A stretch of 64,000 nucleotides of DNA from CAJXUU01 sp963975265. GTDB taxonomy: Bacteria; Bacteroidota; Bacteroidia; Chitinophagales; Saprospiraceae. Both the position numbers and the translations under genes were made by a program. Shown here piece after piece: positions 1 to 9,620 of this stretch. The stretch lies in assembly GCA_963975265.1 (NCBI GenBank), contig CAXBGT010000001.1, positions 1 to 64,000 on the forward strand. Direction: 5' to 3'. The notes under the pieces are model-generated. The model worked only from the letters and a program-made list of their open reading frames with translations, was not told the DNA's origin and did no database searches. Every line of letters starts with the position of its first letter. Positions within the stretch are counted from its first letter, which is position 1.

Positions 1-1292
1 TCATATAGATCCGAAGTAGGTAAAAAACCTTTTCCCTCCGTATGATAATCAATACCCAGTTTATCGCCAAGTCCAAAATCTTTCAAATATGAGACCAATG
101 TGTCTAACCCTTTTCCTGGAGTGGTATATCCATAACTATCAATGAACTCTCGCAAAGTCTGATAATAATAACTATTACAGGAATGTTGTAGAGCAAGAGA
201 TACATTGTATGGTGTTGGATGATGATGACATTTTTGCTTGTACAAACCTTTACTATCTAATTCATAAACACCATCACAATACACCGTTCTATTTGGCTTA
301 AGAGTGCCTTTTTCCATGGCAATCAAAGATAAAACAGTCTTAAAAATGGATCCCGGTGGGTATTTGGCCATAACCGACCTATCAAAAAGTGGACGATATA
401 ATGTGTCCATACTTAATGAATCATAAGATACTCCTCTATTCCTATCAAGATTTAATAAATTAGGATCATAAGTAGGAGAACTCAACATAGCGAGTATCTC
501 CCCACTGCTCGGTTCTATCGCTACTATCGATCCCATCTTATTTTTCATAAGCTCCTCTCCGTATGCTTGAAGATCAAGATCCAATGTGCTAATAATATCA
601 GAGCCAGATACAGCGGAAGAGTCAAGGCTGCCATTGTCAAAAGACTCAACGTTTCTCCCTAAATTATCTTTTAATACATAACCAACACCCTTTTTACCTT
701 TTAGTGCATACTCATAAGTTCGCTCTAGACCCGATTTACCGATATAATCACCGTTTCTATAGTTCTCTGAATTATTTGCTACTTCTCTTTTATTTACTTC
801 CCCCAAAAAACCTAGTGCGTGTGCAACATTATGGTGAGGATAATTTCGGATATTCCTTTCGACCGGATAAAATCCAGGATATTTATGCAAGTGTTCTTGA
901 AATACAGAAAATTGTTCCGGACGCACTTTCGATAAAAAAGTAAATGGAATGGCTTTATGATATTGTGGATTCTTAAAATTCTTGTTGATCTTCTTTTTGA
1001 ACATGTTTTTGTCTATTCCTAGAAGATTGCAAATCTCAGATGTGTCTATTCCTTCTGGAACATTGTTGTAGATAACTTCTATGTCATAGATAGTAGAATT
1101 ACTAACCAGCAGTTTATTATTTCTGTCAAAAATCAGGCCCCTAGAAGGGTACTTTATCAATTTATCTAAAGTTGTACGTCTGGCTTGCTCTTGATATTTA
1201 CTATCAAAAATTTGCAACTGAGCAGTTTTAGCTACTAGAACAAATGAGCAGATAGCGACAAATAGTAGTATGACTTTTGATTTTTCTTCCAA
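1..1292 (-). CDS. mrdA: Penicillin-binding protein 2 (peptidoglycan transpeptidase), 3' end outside window
   Basis: Class B penicillin-binding protein that cross-links peptidoglycan during cell elongation with RodA and MreBCD. Translated from the reverse strand, it shows an N-terminal membrane anchor (about residues 7-23), a PBP dimerisation domain with the motif PSRGLIFDRN, and the transpeptidase domain with the catalytic SxxK box as PGSIFK and the SxN box as SCN. The KTG box lies beyond the window edge, so the gene is partial. No ATG is available: an in-frame TAG lies just upstream, and TTG at 1292 is the only sensible start, 5 bp after the mreD stop. Last visible gene of the mre operon; rodA would be expected next. 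Confidence 0.93.
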   Translation of the reverse strand, partial: MEEKSKVILLFVAICSFVLVAKTAQLQIFDSKYQEQARRTTLDKLIKYPSRGLIFDRNNKLLVSNSTIYDIEVIYNNVPEGIDTSEICNLLGIDKNMFKKKINKNFKNPQYHKAIPFTFLSKVRPEQFSVFQEHLHKYPGFYPVERNIRNYPHHNVAHALGFLGEVNKREVANNSENYRNGDYIGKSGLERTYEYALKGKKGVGYVLKDNLGRNVESFDNGSLDSSAVSGSDIISTLDLDLQAYGEELMKNKMGSIVAIEPSSGEILAMLSSPTYDPNLLNLDRNRGVSYDSLSMDTLYRPLFDRSVMAKYPPGSIFKTVLSLIAMEKGTLKPNRTVYCDGVYELDSKGLYKQKCHHHPTPYNVSLALQHSCNSYYYQTLREFIDSYGYTTPGKGLDTLVSYLKDFGLGDKLGIDYHTEGKGFLPTSDLY

Positions 1293-1297
1293 TGTAT

Positions 1298-1822
1298 TTA
1301 TCTCTTTGGTCTAAAGATTAACAATAGTAACATCATTATTATAAATGATGCAATGAAACTAAATATTGTATTAAGAAAGATTTCAAAAAAGAAAACGAAA
1401 GAAAATGCCTCTACACTAAAATACCACAGTAGATGTAATCCAAATAATATACTAGAGAATGTCATAAACCAACTTATGCCCATGGTTTCTACTGTTGGGC
1501 TATCATTTGTATTGTATCCTTCATAAGGTTCGATAAAGTCTAGCAAGACTCCTCTAGCATATGCGGTAAATACTCCAGCACTAGCATGAATACCTGGGCT
1601 ATCATAAAATAAATCAACGCATAATCCTATCAAAAATCCAAAAAAGATAACCAACGGTCGAGGTGTCTTAATAGGTAATAGGATTATGAATAGAGGGTAA
1701 ATGATAAAGTGTATGAAAGCAAAGTCCCCCCAATTAAAGGCAATTCTCTTAAAAACTAGAACCTGTCCAATCACTAAAACAAAAAACCTTATTGTATTTA
1801 CAATTATTACACTGTTATTCAT
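1298..1822 (-). CDS. mreD: Rod shape-determining protein MreD
   Basis: Small integral membrane protein (174 aa) of the elongasome. It is almost entirely hydrophobic, with about five membrane segments and the MreD-like motif GLCVDLFYDSPGIHA near the middle. The frame is open further upstream to a TTG at 1837, but the first ATG at 1822 overlaps the mreC stop by 8 bp, a typical coupled start, so I use it. Sequence conservation in MreD is low; the call rests on hydrophobicity, size and position between mreC and the PBP2 gene. Confidence 0.88.
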   Translation of the reverse strand: MNNSVIIVNTIRFFVLVIGQVLVFKRIAFNWGDFAFIHFIIYPLFIILLPIKTPRPLVIFFGFLIGLCVDLFYDSPGIHASAGVFTAYARGVLLDFIEPYEGYNTNDSPTVETMGISWFMTFSSILFGLHLLWYFSVEAFSFVFFFEIFLNTIFSFIASFIIMMLLLLIFRPKR

Positions 1823-2624
1823 TGCCAAGGTTTTCAAGGTTTTTTTGCTGAAGGGCTAAATTATTCTTAATGACATATCCTCTTTTCGAATTGGGTACAT
1901 TATTGAACAATTCGACTTTGATACTAAAATTACTTGAGCCTTTATCTGTTTTCACTTCTGCAACTGTCCCTACTTCTATGTTGGCTGGAAATATGGTAGA
2001 ATATCCATTAGTAACAACAGTATCGCCTATTGATATGGCTACATGCTTTGGGATAGATTCAAGTGTCATAAACTTAGGGTCTAAATTTTTCCATATTAGA
2101 TTTCCTGGATATGCATATGGTTTTACTGTACAACTTATCCTTGTCTGACTATTTAAAACAGAAACTACATGAGAATAATCAGCACTTACATTTTTGACAA
2201 TACCTAAGATACCCTCTTCAGACAATACACCCATGTCTTTCTCTACACCTTGTTTTTTTCCAATATCAAGTGTAAGGTGATTGTTTCTTAAATTATATGT
2301 ATTGCGAATTACTTTTGCAGGTAGTAGATCATATTGTAAAGTAGAATCAGAGATCATACCCTCTACAGAACTAAAATTGATAAAATGCTCCATCAGCTCA
2401 GCATTATGATTCGCTAAACTATCATTTACTTCTTGAAGTGATAGGTAATTTTGCCATCTACTTGTACGAGAGTCAAGCTTATTAGCATAGTAATTTGACG
2501 AATTGATAAATATCGCCTTCTGGGTTTTATTGTAATTGACAATGAGAAGAAAACTGACAGTAGTAAAAAACAAAAATGTGATAAGGGTTCCAAATCTTGC
2601 AAAAAGAAGCAGTATGTTTTGCAT
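1815..2624 (-). CDS. mreC: Rod shape-determining protein MreC
   Basis: Periplasmic scaffold of the elongation machinery, 269 aa. It has a short cytoplasmic tail, one membrane segment at about residues 10-30, a helical coiled-coil stretch (about 45-85) and a C-terminal two-barrel MreC domain with the family features LTLDIGKKQGVEKDMGV and GDTVVTNGYSTIFP. Length is normal for the family. It lies 123 bp downstream of mreB and overlaps mreD by 8 bp, which implies co-transcription with mreD and mrdA. Confidence 0.95.
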   Translation of the reverse strand: MQNILLLFARFGTLITFLFFTTVSFLLIVNYNKTQKAIFINSSNYYANKLDSRTSRWQNYLSLQEVNDSLANHNAELMEHFINFSSVEGMISDSTLQYDLLPAKVIRNTYNLRNNHLTLDIGKKQGVEKDMGVLSEEGILGIVKNVSADYSHVVSVLNSQTRISCTVKPYAYPGNLIWKNLDPKFMTLESIPKHVAISIGDTVVTNGYSTIFPANIEVGTVAEVKTDKGSSNFSIKVELFNNVPNSKRGYVIKNNLALQQKNLENLGNE

Positions 2625-2747
2625 TATTAATTCGGAGTTTGATCAAACAAAAGAAAATTACATTCTATATCGTTGGCAAAGATAATAGATTGATTATAAA
2701 TATTCCCAATTAATAAAATAGTCAAAGCCTTTTCTCAAAATGACGGT

Positions 2748-3779
2748 TTAGATACTACGTCTATCGATCAAGAATGAATATCTATGGCTATTCTTCAAAG
2801 CCAGGCCAGTCCCTCTAACTACCGCTCTAAGTGGATCATCTGCAATGTGAACGGAAAGTTTTGTCTTACTAGCTATTCTTGGGGCTAGACCCCTTAGCAA
2901 TGCACCACCACCTGTAAGGTAGATGCCTGTCTGGTATATATCAGCAGCTAATTCTGGAGGAGTATCTTCTAATGCTTTCAACACTGCTTCTTCTATCTTG
3001 GTGATCGACTTATCCAATGCTTCCGCTACTTCAACATGATTTGTAAATATTTGCTTCGGAATACCCGTAAGCATATCTCTTCCATTCACAGCAAACTTTT
3101 CTGGAGGGTTTGGCAGATCAACAGTTGCACTACCAACATGGATTTTGACCTGCTCTGCAGTTCGCTCACCAATTAATAGATTGTGCTTTCGTTTCATATA
3201 ATCTATGATATCCATAGTGAATTCATCCCCGGCTGTACGAATTGATTGATCGGTAACAATGCCAGAAAGTGCTATCACAGCTATCTCAGTTGTGCCTCCT
3301 CCTATATCAATAATCATATTACCCACAGGCTCTTCTACATCAAGGCCTATTCCTAATGCCGCAGCCATCGGCTCATGAATCAAATATGTTTCTTTACTAT
3401 CTACATGATCTGCAGAATCAAAAACAGCTCTTTTTTCTACTTCAGTAATACCAGAAGGAATACAGATTACCATTTTAAGGTGAGAGAAAAACTTTCTTTT
3501 TTCCCCAATCATAGCAATCAATCCTTGTATCAAACTTTCTGCAGCTTGAAAATCCGCAATCACCCCGTCCTTTAATGGTCTAACTGTCTTGATATTTTCA
3601 TGCGTTTTTTCATGCATCTGCATTGCCCTGGTTCCGACAGCAATCACTTCGTTTGTCCTTCTATTGATGGCAACGATTGATGGTTCATCTACTACTACTT
3701 TACCATCTTGAATAATCAACGTGTTGGCTGTGCCTAGATCTACCGCTAATTCTTGCTTGAAAAACCCAAATAAATTCAT
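2748..3779 (-). CDS. mreB: Rod shape-determining protein MreB (bacterial actin)
   Basis: Actin-like ATPase that forms membrane-bound filaments and guides lateral wall synthesis; 343 aa, full length. The phosphate-1 motif DLGTANT is at residues 14-20 and the phosphate-2 motif DIGGGTTE at 158-165; the C-terminal adenosine motif appears as LTGGGALLRGL. First gene of the leftward mreB-mreC-mreD-mrdA cluster. The 260 bp upstream, shared with the downstream end of the M16-family gene, should hold its promoter; I could not pick a clear one. Confidence 0.97.
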   Translation of the reverse strand: MNLFGFFKQELAVDLGTANTLIIQDGKVVVDEPSIVAINRRTNEVIAVGTRAMQMHEKTHENIKTVRPLKDGVIADFQAAESLIQGLIAMIGEKRKFFSHLKMVICIPSGITEVEKRAVFDSADHVDSKETYLIHEPMAAALGIGLDVEEPVGNMIIDIGGGTTEIAVIALSGIVTDQSIRTAGDEFTMDIIDYMKRKHNLLIGERTAEQVKIHVGSATVDLPNPPEKFAVNGRDMLTGIPKQIFTNHVEVAEALDKSITKIEEAVLKALEDTPPELAADIYQTGIYLTGGGALLRGLAPRIASKTKLSVHIADDPLRAVVRGTGLALKNSHRYSFLIDRRSI

Positions 3780-4040
3780 CTATACTCTATATTTTCATTA
3801 AGGATTTCTCCCTATCTATCCATTTAAAAAACAAATCATTTCTTTCGACCTTCTCAACTTATCTAAAAGTCTATATACTAAATTTAAGTTTCATATCTGC
3901 TGATTATAAAATAATTAAACTCAAATAATCTAATTGTACAAAGTGAACATTCTAGATTAATCAAAAATGACACCAAAAAATCATACATATACTAATTAAG
4001 ATTTCTAATGACAAAGAAATGAAGGATTTACTTTCCGAAC

Positions 4041-5318
4041 CTAAGGGTTTCCTACTATTATTTCTATCATATTTTCTCTTATCAAGTATTTCTGGGCCAA
4101 TGCTTGTAAATCATCTGCAGTCACAGAGTGAATTCTAGACATTAATCTTTGATAAAAACCAATGTCTAAATTATTAAGCGCGCCTACTTTAGCTATACCT
4201 GCAACTTTGAATGGACCATCAACCATATTGAGAAAGTTGCCACTAAGGTAGTTCTTGACCATATCGAGTTCTTCATCTCCTATTTTTTCATTTTTAAGCC
4301 GTTCCATTTCACTATAGATTCCTTCTAAAGTTGCTTCTAAGTACTGATTTCCTACCTCTGTACTAACGTTAAAATATCCATCATATATCATCATATCGAT
4401 ACTTGAATAAATATTATATGTGTAGCCTTTTTCTTCTCTTAATGACGACATAAGTCGGCTTCCAAAATATCCACCTAAAATTGTATTCAGAACAAACATA
4501 TCTTGGAAGTCTTCATGATCCCTTTTAAATAATCGACAACCAATTTTTATGGCTGATTGGAGGTTATCTTCTGCTTTTATCCTTTCCGAGCGTATTTTGG
4601 GTGATGCTGAAGGTAAATCAAACTTTAGTGCGACTTTCTTTTTTGGTTGCTTTCCGAATAGCTCCTTTACAGACTGTCTTATATCTTCAGTGATCTTGCC
4701 ACTCATTATTACTATGCAGTTATCAGTTCCATATGTAGAATCATAATAATCTAGCAGCTTTTGTCTTGTAAGGTCCTTATAAATTTCGTCCGTACTGTTG
4801 TATCCATATACATGGTCTTTTCCATATAGTTTTTCGGTGATTACTTTGTAGGCTACCAGCTCACTTTTAGCCATTTCTACCTTGAGTCTTTGGATCGAGT
4901 TTTTTGCATATTTTTCCAATTCCTCTTCTGTAAAACTTGGTTTATAAACTACTTCCTCAAGTATGGGCAACAATTTCTGAAAGTACTTATTCAGCGTAAA
5001 AATTTTTATATAAGAATAATCCAAACTAGCTCCAGAACTAATATTCGCTCCATAAAAATCTACTTCTTCTGCCAATTGTGAACCAGTATAAGATTGAGTC
5101 CCTTCTTTGAGTAATCTAGCGACAGCTCTCGAAACTCCTTTTTGCGCTTCATTTAGTCTCCCTCCGCGAAACAACACTTCAAGCTGGACAAGATTCTGCG
5201 TACCCATATTTACTTCTATCAACTCTATCCCGTTTGATAGTGTTTCTTTGCGGATAGGAGGCATTCTAAGTTCGGTGATCTTCTTAATTTCAGGACCATG
5301 CTTACGGTCTACGCTCAT
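4041..5318 (-). CDS. M16 (pitrilysin)-family protein lacking the zinc-binding motif
   Basis: 425 aa with two M16-type domains: an N-terminal half about 22-210 and a C-terminal half containing GYTYNIYSS and a C-terminal region typical of the family. The place where active members carry HxxEH (about residues 61-74, here GVSRAVARLLKEGT) has no His or second Glu/His, so the protein cannot bind zinc in the usual way. In Bacteroidota, such inactive M16 proteins normally pair with an active one; no partner is next to it here. No signal peptide is obvious, so it is probably cytoplasmic or exported by other means. Function beyond partner or scaffold is unknown. Confidence 0.88.
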   Translation of the reverse strand: MSVDRKHGPEIKKITELRMPPIRKETLSNGIELIEVNMGTQNLVQLEVLFRGGRLNEAQKGVSRAVARLLKEGTQSYTGSQLAEEVDFYGANISSGASLDYSYIKIFTLNKYFQKLLPILEEVVYKPSFTEEELEKYAKNSIQRLKVEMAKSELVAYKVITEKLYGKDHVYGYNSTDEIYKDLTRQKLLDYYDSTYGTDNCIVIMSGKITEDIRQSVKELFGKQPKKKVALKFDLPSASPKIRSERIKAEDNLQSAIKIGCRLFKRDHEDFQDMFVLNTILGGYFGSRLMSSLREEKGYTYNIYSSIDMMIYDGYFNVSTEVGNQYLEATLEGIYSEMERLKNEKIGDEELDMVKNYLSGNFLNMVDGPFKVAGIAKVGALNNLDIGFYQRLMSRIHSVTADDLQALAQKYLIRENMIEIIVGNP

Positions 5319-5345
5319 ACTTGTATCTCTTTAAAAAGGGAAGGT

Positions 5346-5381
5346 GCAAATATACGTTGGTATAAGTTATTATTGTCTAAA
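5346..5381 (-). promoter_or_regulatory. Probable promoter of the M16-family gene
   Basis: On the reverse strand TATATTTG (5347-5354) matches the Bacteroidota -7 consensus TAnnTTTG exactly, and TTAGACA lies about 20 bp upstream in the position of the -33 box. It sits 28 bp before the ATG at 5318. Confidence 0.5.
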
Positions 5382-5562
5382 AGAGTGCATTTCAATTTAT
5401 CATTCTTTTGTTGGTACAAGTGGAACCAATCTTTTATCGATTTTCATCGCTGATTTATCTATTATTCTCCTCTCATTTTCAAAATCATACGACCTAATTC
5501 GTTAAACCCATGATTACAAATCAAAAAATGATAATTTAGCACTTCGAAATACTAAAAACAAT

Positions 5563-6810
5563 ATGTATCCAGATCTCTCATACTTACTCCATGACCTCAT
5601 CGGCACCGATGTGGACAATTGGACCTCAATCTTTAAAACATTCGGTCTTCTGCTCGCTTGTGTGTTTCTCGTAAGCGCATGGTATGTAAAAGCTGAACTG
5701 AAGAGAAAAGAGGAAGAAGGTTTGCTTATGGCAACCACAAAAACCATCGAAACAAAAGGTGGATTTGATTATAAAGAAATAATCTACAATAGTATTGTAT
5801 TTGGACTTTTGGGTCTAAAGGTGCCTTATATCTATGCAAACTTTGCAGAGTTTCAACAAGATCCTGCTTCCGTGTTGATCTCGGGGAAAGGAAACTGGGT
5901 CATCGGTAGTTTGCTATTTCTGGGAATGGCTGGATACAGTTACTATACACAAAAGAAAGAAGATCGAAAAGCTGGAACAAAAACTGTGGTCATACATCCC
6001 CACGAGCGTACAGGTGATATTATTATGACTTCAGCTATTTCTGGAGTATTTGGAGCAAAAGTCTTCTCTATTCTTGAAAACTTGGATGCCTTTTTTGCTG
6101 ATCCAATAGGACAATTGATTTCTGGAAGTGGCTTGACCATTTATGGAGGGCTAATATTTGGAGCTATCGCCGTACTTTATCTAGTTAATAAGATTGGTAT
6201 CAAACCCGTTCATATGCTCGATATTGGAGGTCCGACGATTCTACTCGGTTATGCAGTAGGACGTATGGGGTGTCAACTTTCAGGTGACGGAGACTGGGGT
6301 ATTGTAGCTGCTGCACAACCAGAATGGTGGTTTTTTCCAGAGTGGCTGTGGTCATATACTTTCCCTAATAATGTAAATAATGCAGGTGGCCTAATCGCTG
6401 GATGCGATCCTGAAGCCTATAGAAGTGTAGCCGGAAATATAGCCGTAGAGGCTAGGTGTCAGGCTGCTTGCGGAATGAGGTATTGCCACGAACTGAAAGA
6501 AGGGGTATACCCAACATCTATCTATGAGATTCTTATATCATTTTCTGGACTAATTGTTCTTTGGTTCTGGAGACGAAAAATAAAAATCGGGGGTATGGTT
6601 TTCTCGCTATACCTCATCTTTAATGGTTTCGAGAGGTTTTTTATAGAAACCATCAGGGTCAACGAACGGTATGACTATTTAGGTTTGGATTGGTCTCAAG
6701 CACAATTTATATCTGTAGGGTTTATTCTGGTAGGAGTAATTGGTACTCTATATCTCTGGAAATATGGGACAAGGTATAATGTAAAGCCAACCGAAGTAAA
6801 AGAAAATTAA
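5563..6810 (+). CDS. lgt: Prolipoprotein diacylglyceryl transferase (Bacteroidota type, with internal duplication)
   Basis: Inner-membrane enzyme that transfers diacylglycerol from phosphatidylglycerol to the lipobox cysteine of prelipoproteins. Recognised by YGGLIFG (194-200), GRMGCQLSGDGDWG (233-246) and the C-terminal ERFFIETIRVNERYD. At 415 aa it is much longer than the usual roughly 280. The extra length comes from residues about 68-138, which align with about 148-212 (shared features: KV, DP, LISGxG, IGxLxF/YGGLxF spacing), so the TM2-TM3 module appears duplicated. The HGG histidine of the E. coli enzyme is Tyr here. scoA follows 44 bp later. Confidence 0.9.
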   Translation: MYPDLSYLLHDLIGTDVDNWTSIFKTFGLLLACVFLVSAWYVKAELKRKEEEGLLMATTKTIETKGGFDYKEIIYNSIVFGLLGLKVPYIYANFAEFQQDPASVLISGKGNWVIGSLLFLGMAGYSYYTQKKEDRKAGTKTVVIHPHERTGDIIMTSAISGVFGAKVFSILENLDAFFADPIGQLISGSGLTIYGGLIFGAIAVLYLVNKIGIKPVHMLDIGGPTILLGYAVGRMGCQLSGDGDWGIVAAAQPEWWFFPEWLWSYTFPNNVNNAGGLIAGCDPEAYRSVAGNIAVEARCQAACGMRYCHELKEGVYPTSIYEILISFSGLIVLWFWRRKIKIGGMVFSLYLIFNGFERFFIETIRVNERYDYLGLDWSQAQFISVGFILVGVIGTLYLWKYGTRYNVKPTEVKEN

Positions 6811-6853
6811 ATTCAATAGATTTATTCCTAAATTAATCTAGAAAACAGAATCA

Positions 6854-7552
6854 ATGAATAAAGTTGTAAAAAATGCACAAGAAGGGATAGAAGGGTTAAA
6901 AGATGGAATGACCCTCATGGTAGGTGGGTTCGGTCTTTGTGGTATTCCTGAAAACTGCATATCAGCATTAGTAGAACTCGGAGCTAAAAACCTCACATGC
7001 ATATCTAATAATGCAGGGGTAGATAATTTCGGTCTAGGATTATTACTGCAAGAAAAGCAAATAAAAAAAATGATTTCGTCTTACGTGGGTGAAAATGATG
7101 AATTCGAAAGACAGATGTTGTCTGGTGAACTTGAAGTAGATTTAATACCGCAAGGGTCATTGGCTGAACGCTGTCGGGCTGGAGGTGCGGGAATACCTGC
7201 ATTTTTTACACCTGCGGGTTATGGTACAGAAGTAGCAATGGGTAAAGAAGTTAGGTTTTTTGATGGTAAGCCACATATTTTGGAATCGGCCTTACATGCT
7301 GACTTTGCATTGATCAAAGCATGGAAGGGTGATCGATTTGGTAATCTCATATTCAAAGGAACGGCGAGGAATTTCAACCCAGTAATGGCTATGGCAGGCA
7401 AAATCACTGTCGTAGAAGTTGAATATCTGGTAGAACCAGAAGAGTTGGATCCAAATACGATTCATATTCCTGGAGTTTTTGTTCAGCGAATTTTTCAAGG
7501 AAGTAATTATGAAAAGAGAATCGAACAACGAACTGTAAGAGAAAAAGTGTAG
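6854..7552 (+). CDS. scoA: 3-oxoacid CoA-transferase subunit A
   Basis: Alpha subunit (232 aa) of succinyl-CoA:3-ketoacid CoA-transferase, which moves CoA from succinyl-CoA to acetoacetate. The N-terminal CoA-transferase family I signature is present as GGFGLCGIPEN (about 24-34), followed by SNNAG and the typical GxGIPAFFTPAGYGT segment. Length is normal. It lies 44 bp after lgt and about 110 bp before the start of the beta subunit, and is probably co-transcribed with it. Cytoplasmic. Confidence 0.95.
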   Translation: MNKVVKNAQEGIEGLKDGMTLMVGGFGLCGIPENCISALVELGAKNLTCISNNAGVDNFGLGLLLQEKQIKKMISSYVGENDEFERQMLSGELEVDLIPQGSLAERCRAGGAGIPAFFTPAGYGTEVAMGKEVRFFDGKPHILESALHADFALIKAWKGDRFGNLIFKGTARNFNPVMAMAGKITVVEVEYLVEPEELDPNTIHIPGVFVQRIFQGSNYEKRIEQRTVREKV

Positions 7553-7661
7553 ATAAAATGTAAGCGTATTTGCAATCTATATGCTTGTGGATTGTACACA
7601 TCAAAAAAGCATTCACAAATTAAGCAAATCAACAAATCAAACAATCCAAAAAAGAAAGATC

Positions 7662-8315
7662 ATGTTAGATAGAAACGGAATTGCACAAAGAATAGCTCAA
7701 GAGTTACAGAATGGTTGGTATGTCAATCTTGGTATCGGTATTCCAACTTTAGTGGCAAATTATATACCTCAAGGGATATCAGTCGAATTCCAATCAGAGA
7801 ATGGATTATTAGGCATGGGCCCGTTTCCATTTGATGGTGAAGAAGATGCAGATCTCATCAATGCTGGTAAACAAACCGTAACCATGCTTCCTGGTGGCAG
7901 TATTTTCGACTCTTCACTAAGCTTTGCAATGATTAGAGGAAAACACGTACAACTAACCGTGCTAGGTGCCATGGAAGTATCAGATCAGGGAGATATCGCC
8001 AACTGGAAGATACCAGGCAAAATGGTAAAAGGAATGGGTGGAGCTATGGATTTAGTAGCATCTGCAGACAACATCATAGTTGCTATGTCACATACCAATA
8101 GAAAAGGGCAATCAAAACTACTCAGACAATGCACACTTCCTTTAACAGGTGTAAAGTGTGTAAAGAAAATAGTTACCGATATGGCTGTACTTGATGTCAC
8201 ACCACAGGGATTCAAATTAATCGAAAGAGCACCCGGTGTGTCTGTAGATGACATCAAAAATGCAACCGAAGGTAGATTGATCGTGGAAGGAGACATTCCT
8301 GAGATGAAGTTTTAG
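7662..8315 (+). CDS. scoB: 3-oxoacid CoA-transferase subunit B
   Basis: Beta subunit (217 aa) carrying the catalytic glutamate, seen in SENGLLGMGPFP. Other family marks are NLGIGIPT near the N terminus and MGGAMDLV in the middle. The frame is open upstream to 7581, but the ATG at 7662 gives the normal family length and begins MLDRNGIAQRIA, the usual start. Together with scoA it forms the heterodimeric enzyme of ketone-body or branched-chain amino-acid breakdown. Confidence 0.95.
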   Translation: MLDRNGIAQRIAQELQNGWYVNLGIGIPTLVANYIPQGISVEFQSENGLLGMGPFPFDGEEDADLINAGKQTVTMLPGGSIFDSSLSFAMIRGKHVQLTVLGAMEVSDQGDIANWKIPGKMVKGMGGAMDLVASADNIIVAMSHTNRKGQSKLLRQCTLPLTGVKCVKKIVTDMAVLDVTPQGFKLIERAPGVSVDDIKNATEGRLIVEGDIPEMKF

Positions 8316-8498
8316 AAAATGATTTTATTCACCAAATGCACCTGAATAGTTTTTAAAATAACTTGAGGCACAATTTTAGTTATAGAATACTATAGCAAGC
8401 CTAAGGTTCCGTTTATTTACATTGAATTACAAATTACAGTCAAACGTCAGGTAAGAGAGGCAATTGACATTTTACAAATAGTGAAAAGATTAATAATT

Positions 8499-9500
8499 AT
8501 GAAATTAGCAGTAGTAGGAGTTACTGGTCTTGTTGGAGGGGTGATGATGAAAGTGCTTACAGAAAGAGGTTTTCATATTGATGATTTTATACCTGTAGCA
8601 TCTGCGCGATCCGTAGGTAAGATGATACCATTTCAAGGAAAAGAATATCCTGTTGTGTCTATAGAAGATGCTGTAGAAATGGCACCGGATATTGCAATTT
8701 TTTCAGCTGGTGGTGCTGCATCTTTAGAGTGGGCACCAAAATTTGCCAAGGCTGGTACTATAGTGATAGATAACTCTTCTGCATGGAGAATGGATCCTGA
8801 CAAATGTCTTTGTGTTCCAGAAATCAATGCAAAAGACTTAACCGCAAATAATAAAATAATTGCTAATCCCAATTGTTCTACTATACAAATGGTGGCTACT
8901 TTGGCGCCTTTGCACAAAGCTTTTGGTATCGAGCGATTGGTGATTTCAACCTATCAATCATTCACAGGAACAGGTGTCAATGCTGTAAATCAATACCAAA
9001 GTGAAAAAGAAGGAAACGGATATAATGCGGAAACTGCAGCTTACAATCATCCTATATTTGAGAATTGCATTCCTCATTGTGACGTTTTCTTAGAAAATGG
9101 ATATACCAAGGAGGAAATGAAGCTTGTGCACGAAACAAGAAAGATCTTAGGTGATGACAGTATCAAAATTACAGCAACTGCGGTGAGAGTACCTGTTGAT
9201 GGAGGCCATTCTGAAGCTGTAAACGTGCAGTTCAAGAACAAATATGACATCAAGGAGGTTATAACAATATTGGATGAAACAGAAGGCATCATTGTACAAA
9301 ACAACATTGCCAATAACGAGTATCCAATGCCACTATACGCCAAAAATAAAGATTCGGTATTTGTGGGTAGAATAAGAAGAGATGAAAGTGTAGAAAATGG
9401 ATTGAATCTGTGGATCGTATCTGATAACCTTAGAAAAGGAGCAGCGACCAATGCAGTTCAAATTGCAGAATACCTTGTAAAAAATAATATCGTATCTTAG
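8499..9500 (+). CDS. asd: Aspartate-semialdehyde dehydrogenase
   Basis: Converts aspartyl phosphate to aspartate semialdehyde with NADPH, in the pathway to lysine/diaminopimelate, threonine and methionine. N-terminal NADP-binding motif GVTGLVGG (7-14), active-site cysteine in NPNCST (C126), and VPVDGGHSEAV containing the substrate-binding and catalytic His region. A GTG at 8481 is possible, but ATG at 8499 starts exactly at the nucleotide-binding strand as in other members (333 aa). About 180 bp after scoB; probably its own transcription unit. Confidence 0.95.
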   Translation: MKLAVVGVTGLVGGVMMKVLTERGFHIDDFIPVASARSVGKMIPFQGKEYPVVSIEDAVEMAPDIAIFSAGGAASLEWAPKFAKAGTIVIDNSSAWRMDPDKCLCVPEINAKDLTANNKIIANPNCSTIQMVATLAPLHKAFGIERLVISTYQSFTGTGVNAVNQYQSEKEGNGYNAETAAYNHPIFENCIPHCDVFLENGYTKEEMKLVHETRKILGDDSIKITATAVRVPVDGGHSEAVNVQFKNKYDIKEVITILDETEGIIVQNNIANNEYPMPLYAKNKDSVFVGRIRRDESVENGLNLWIVSDNLRKGAATNAVQIAEYLVKNNIVS

Positions 9501-9620
9501 TTGGCTTATTCTTATATGGTGTAAGAAAAATGAAATCATATCTCCCTATATTATTCGGGAAACATACTGAAAAGCTTGTTTACAAAATAGTAACGCAAGC
9601 CATGAAAACAAACTACTGTA

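Noticed and set aside
704..943. Open frame of 79 codons on the plus strand
   Set aside because: It lies inside the PBP2 gene on the other strand, whose translation is clear and full of conserved motifs.
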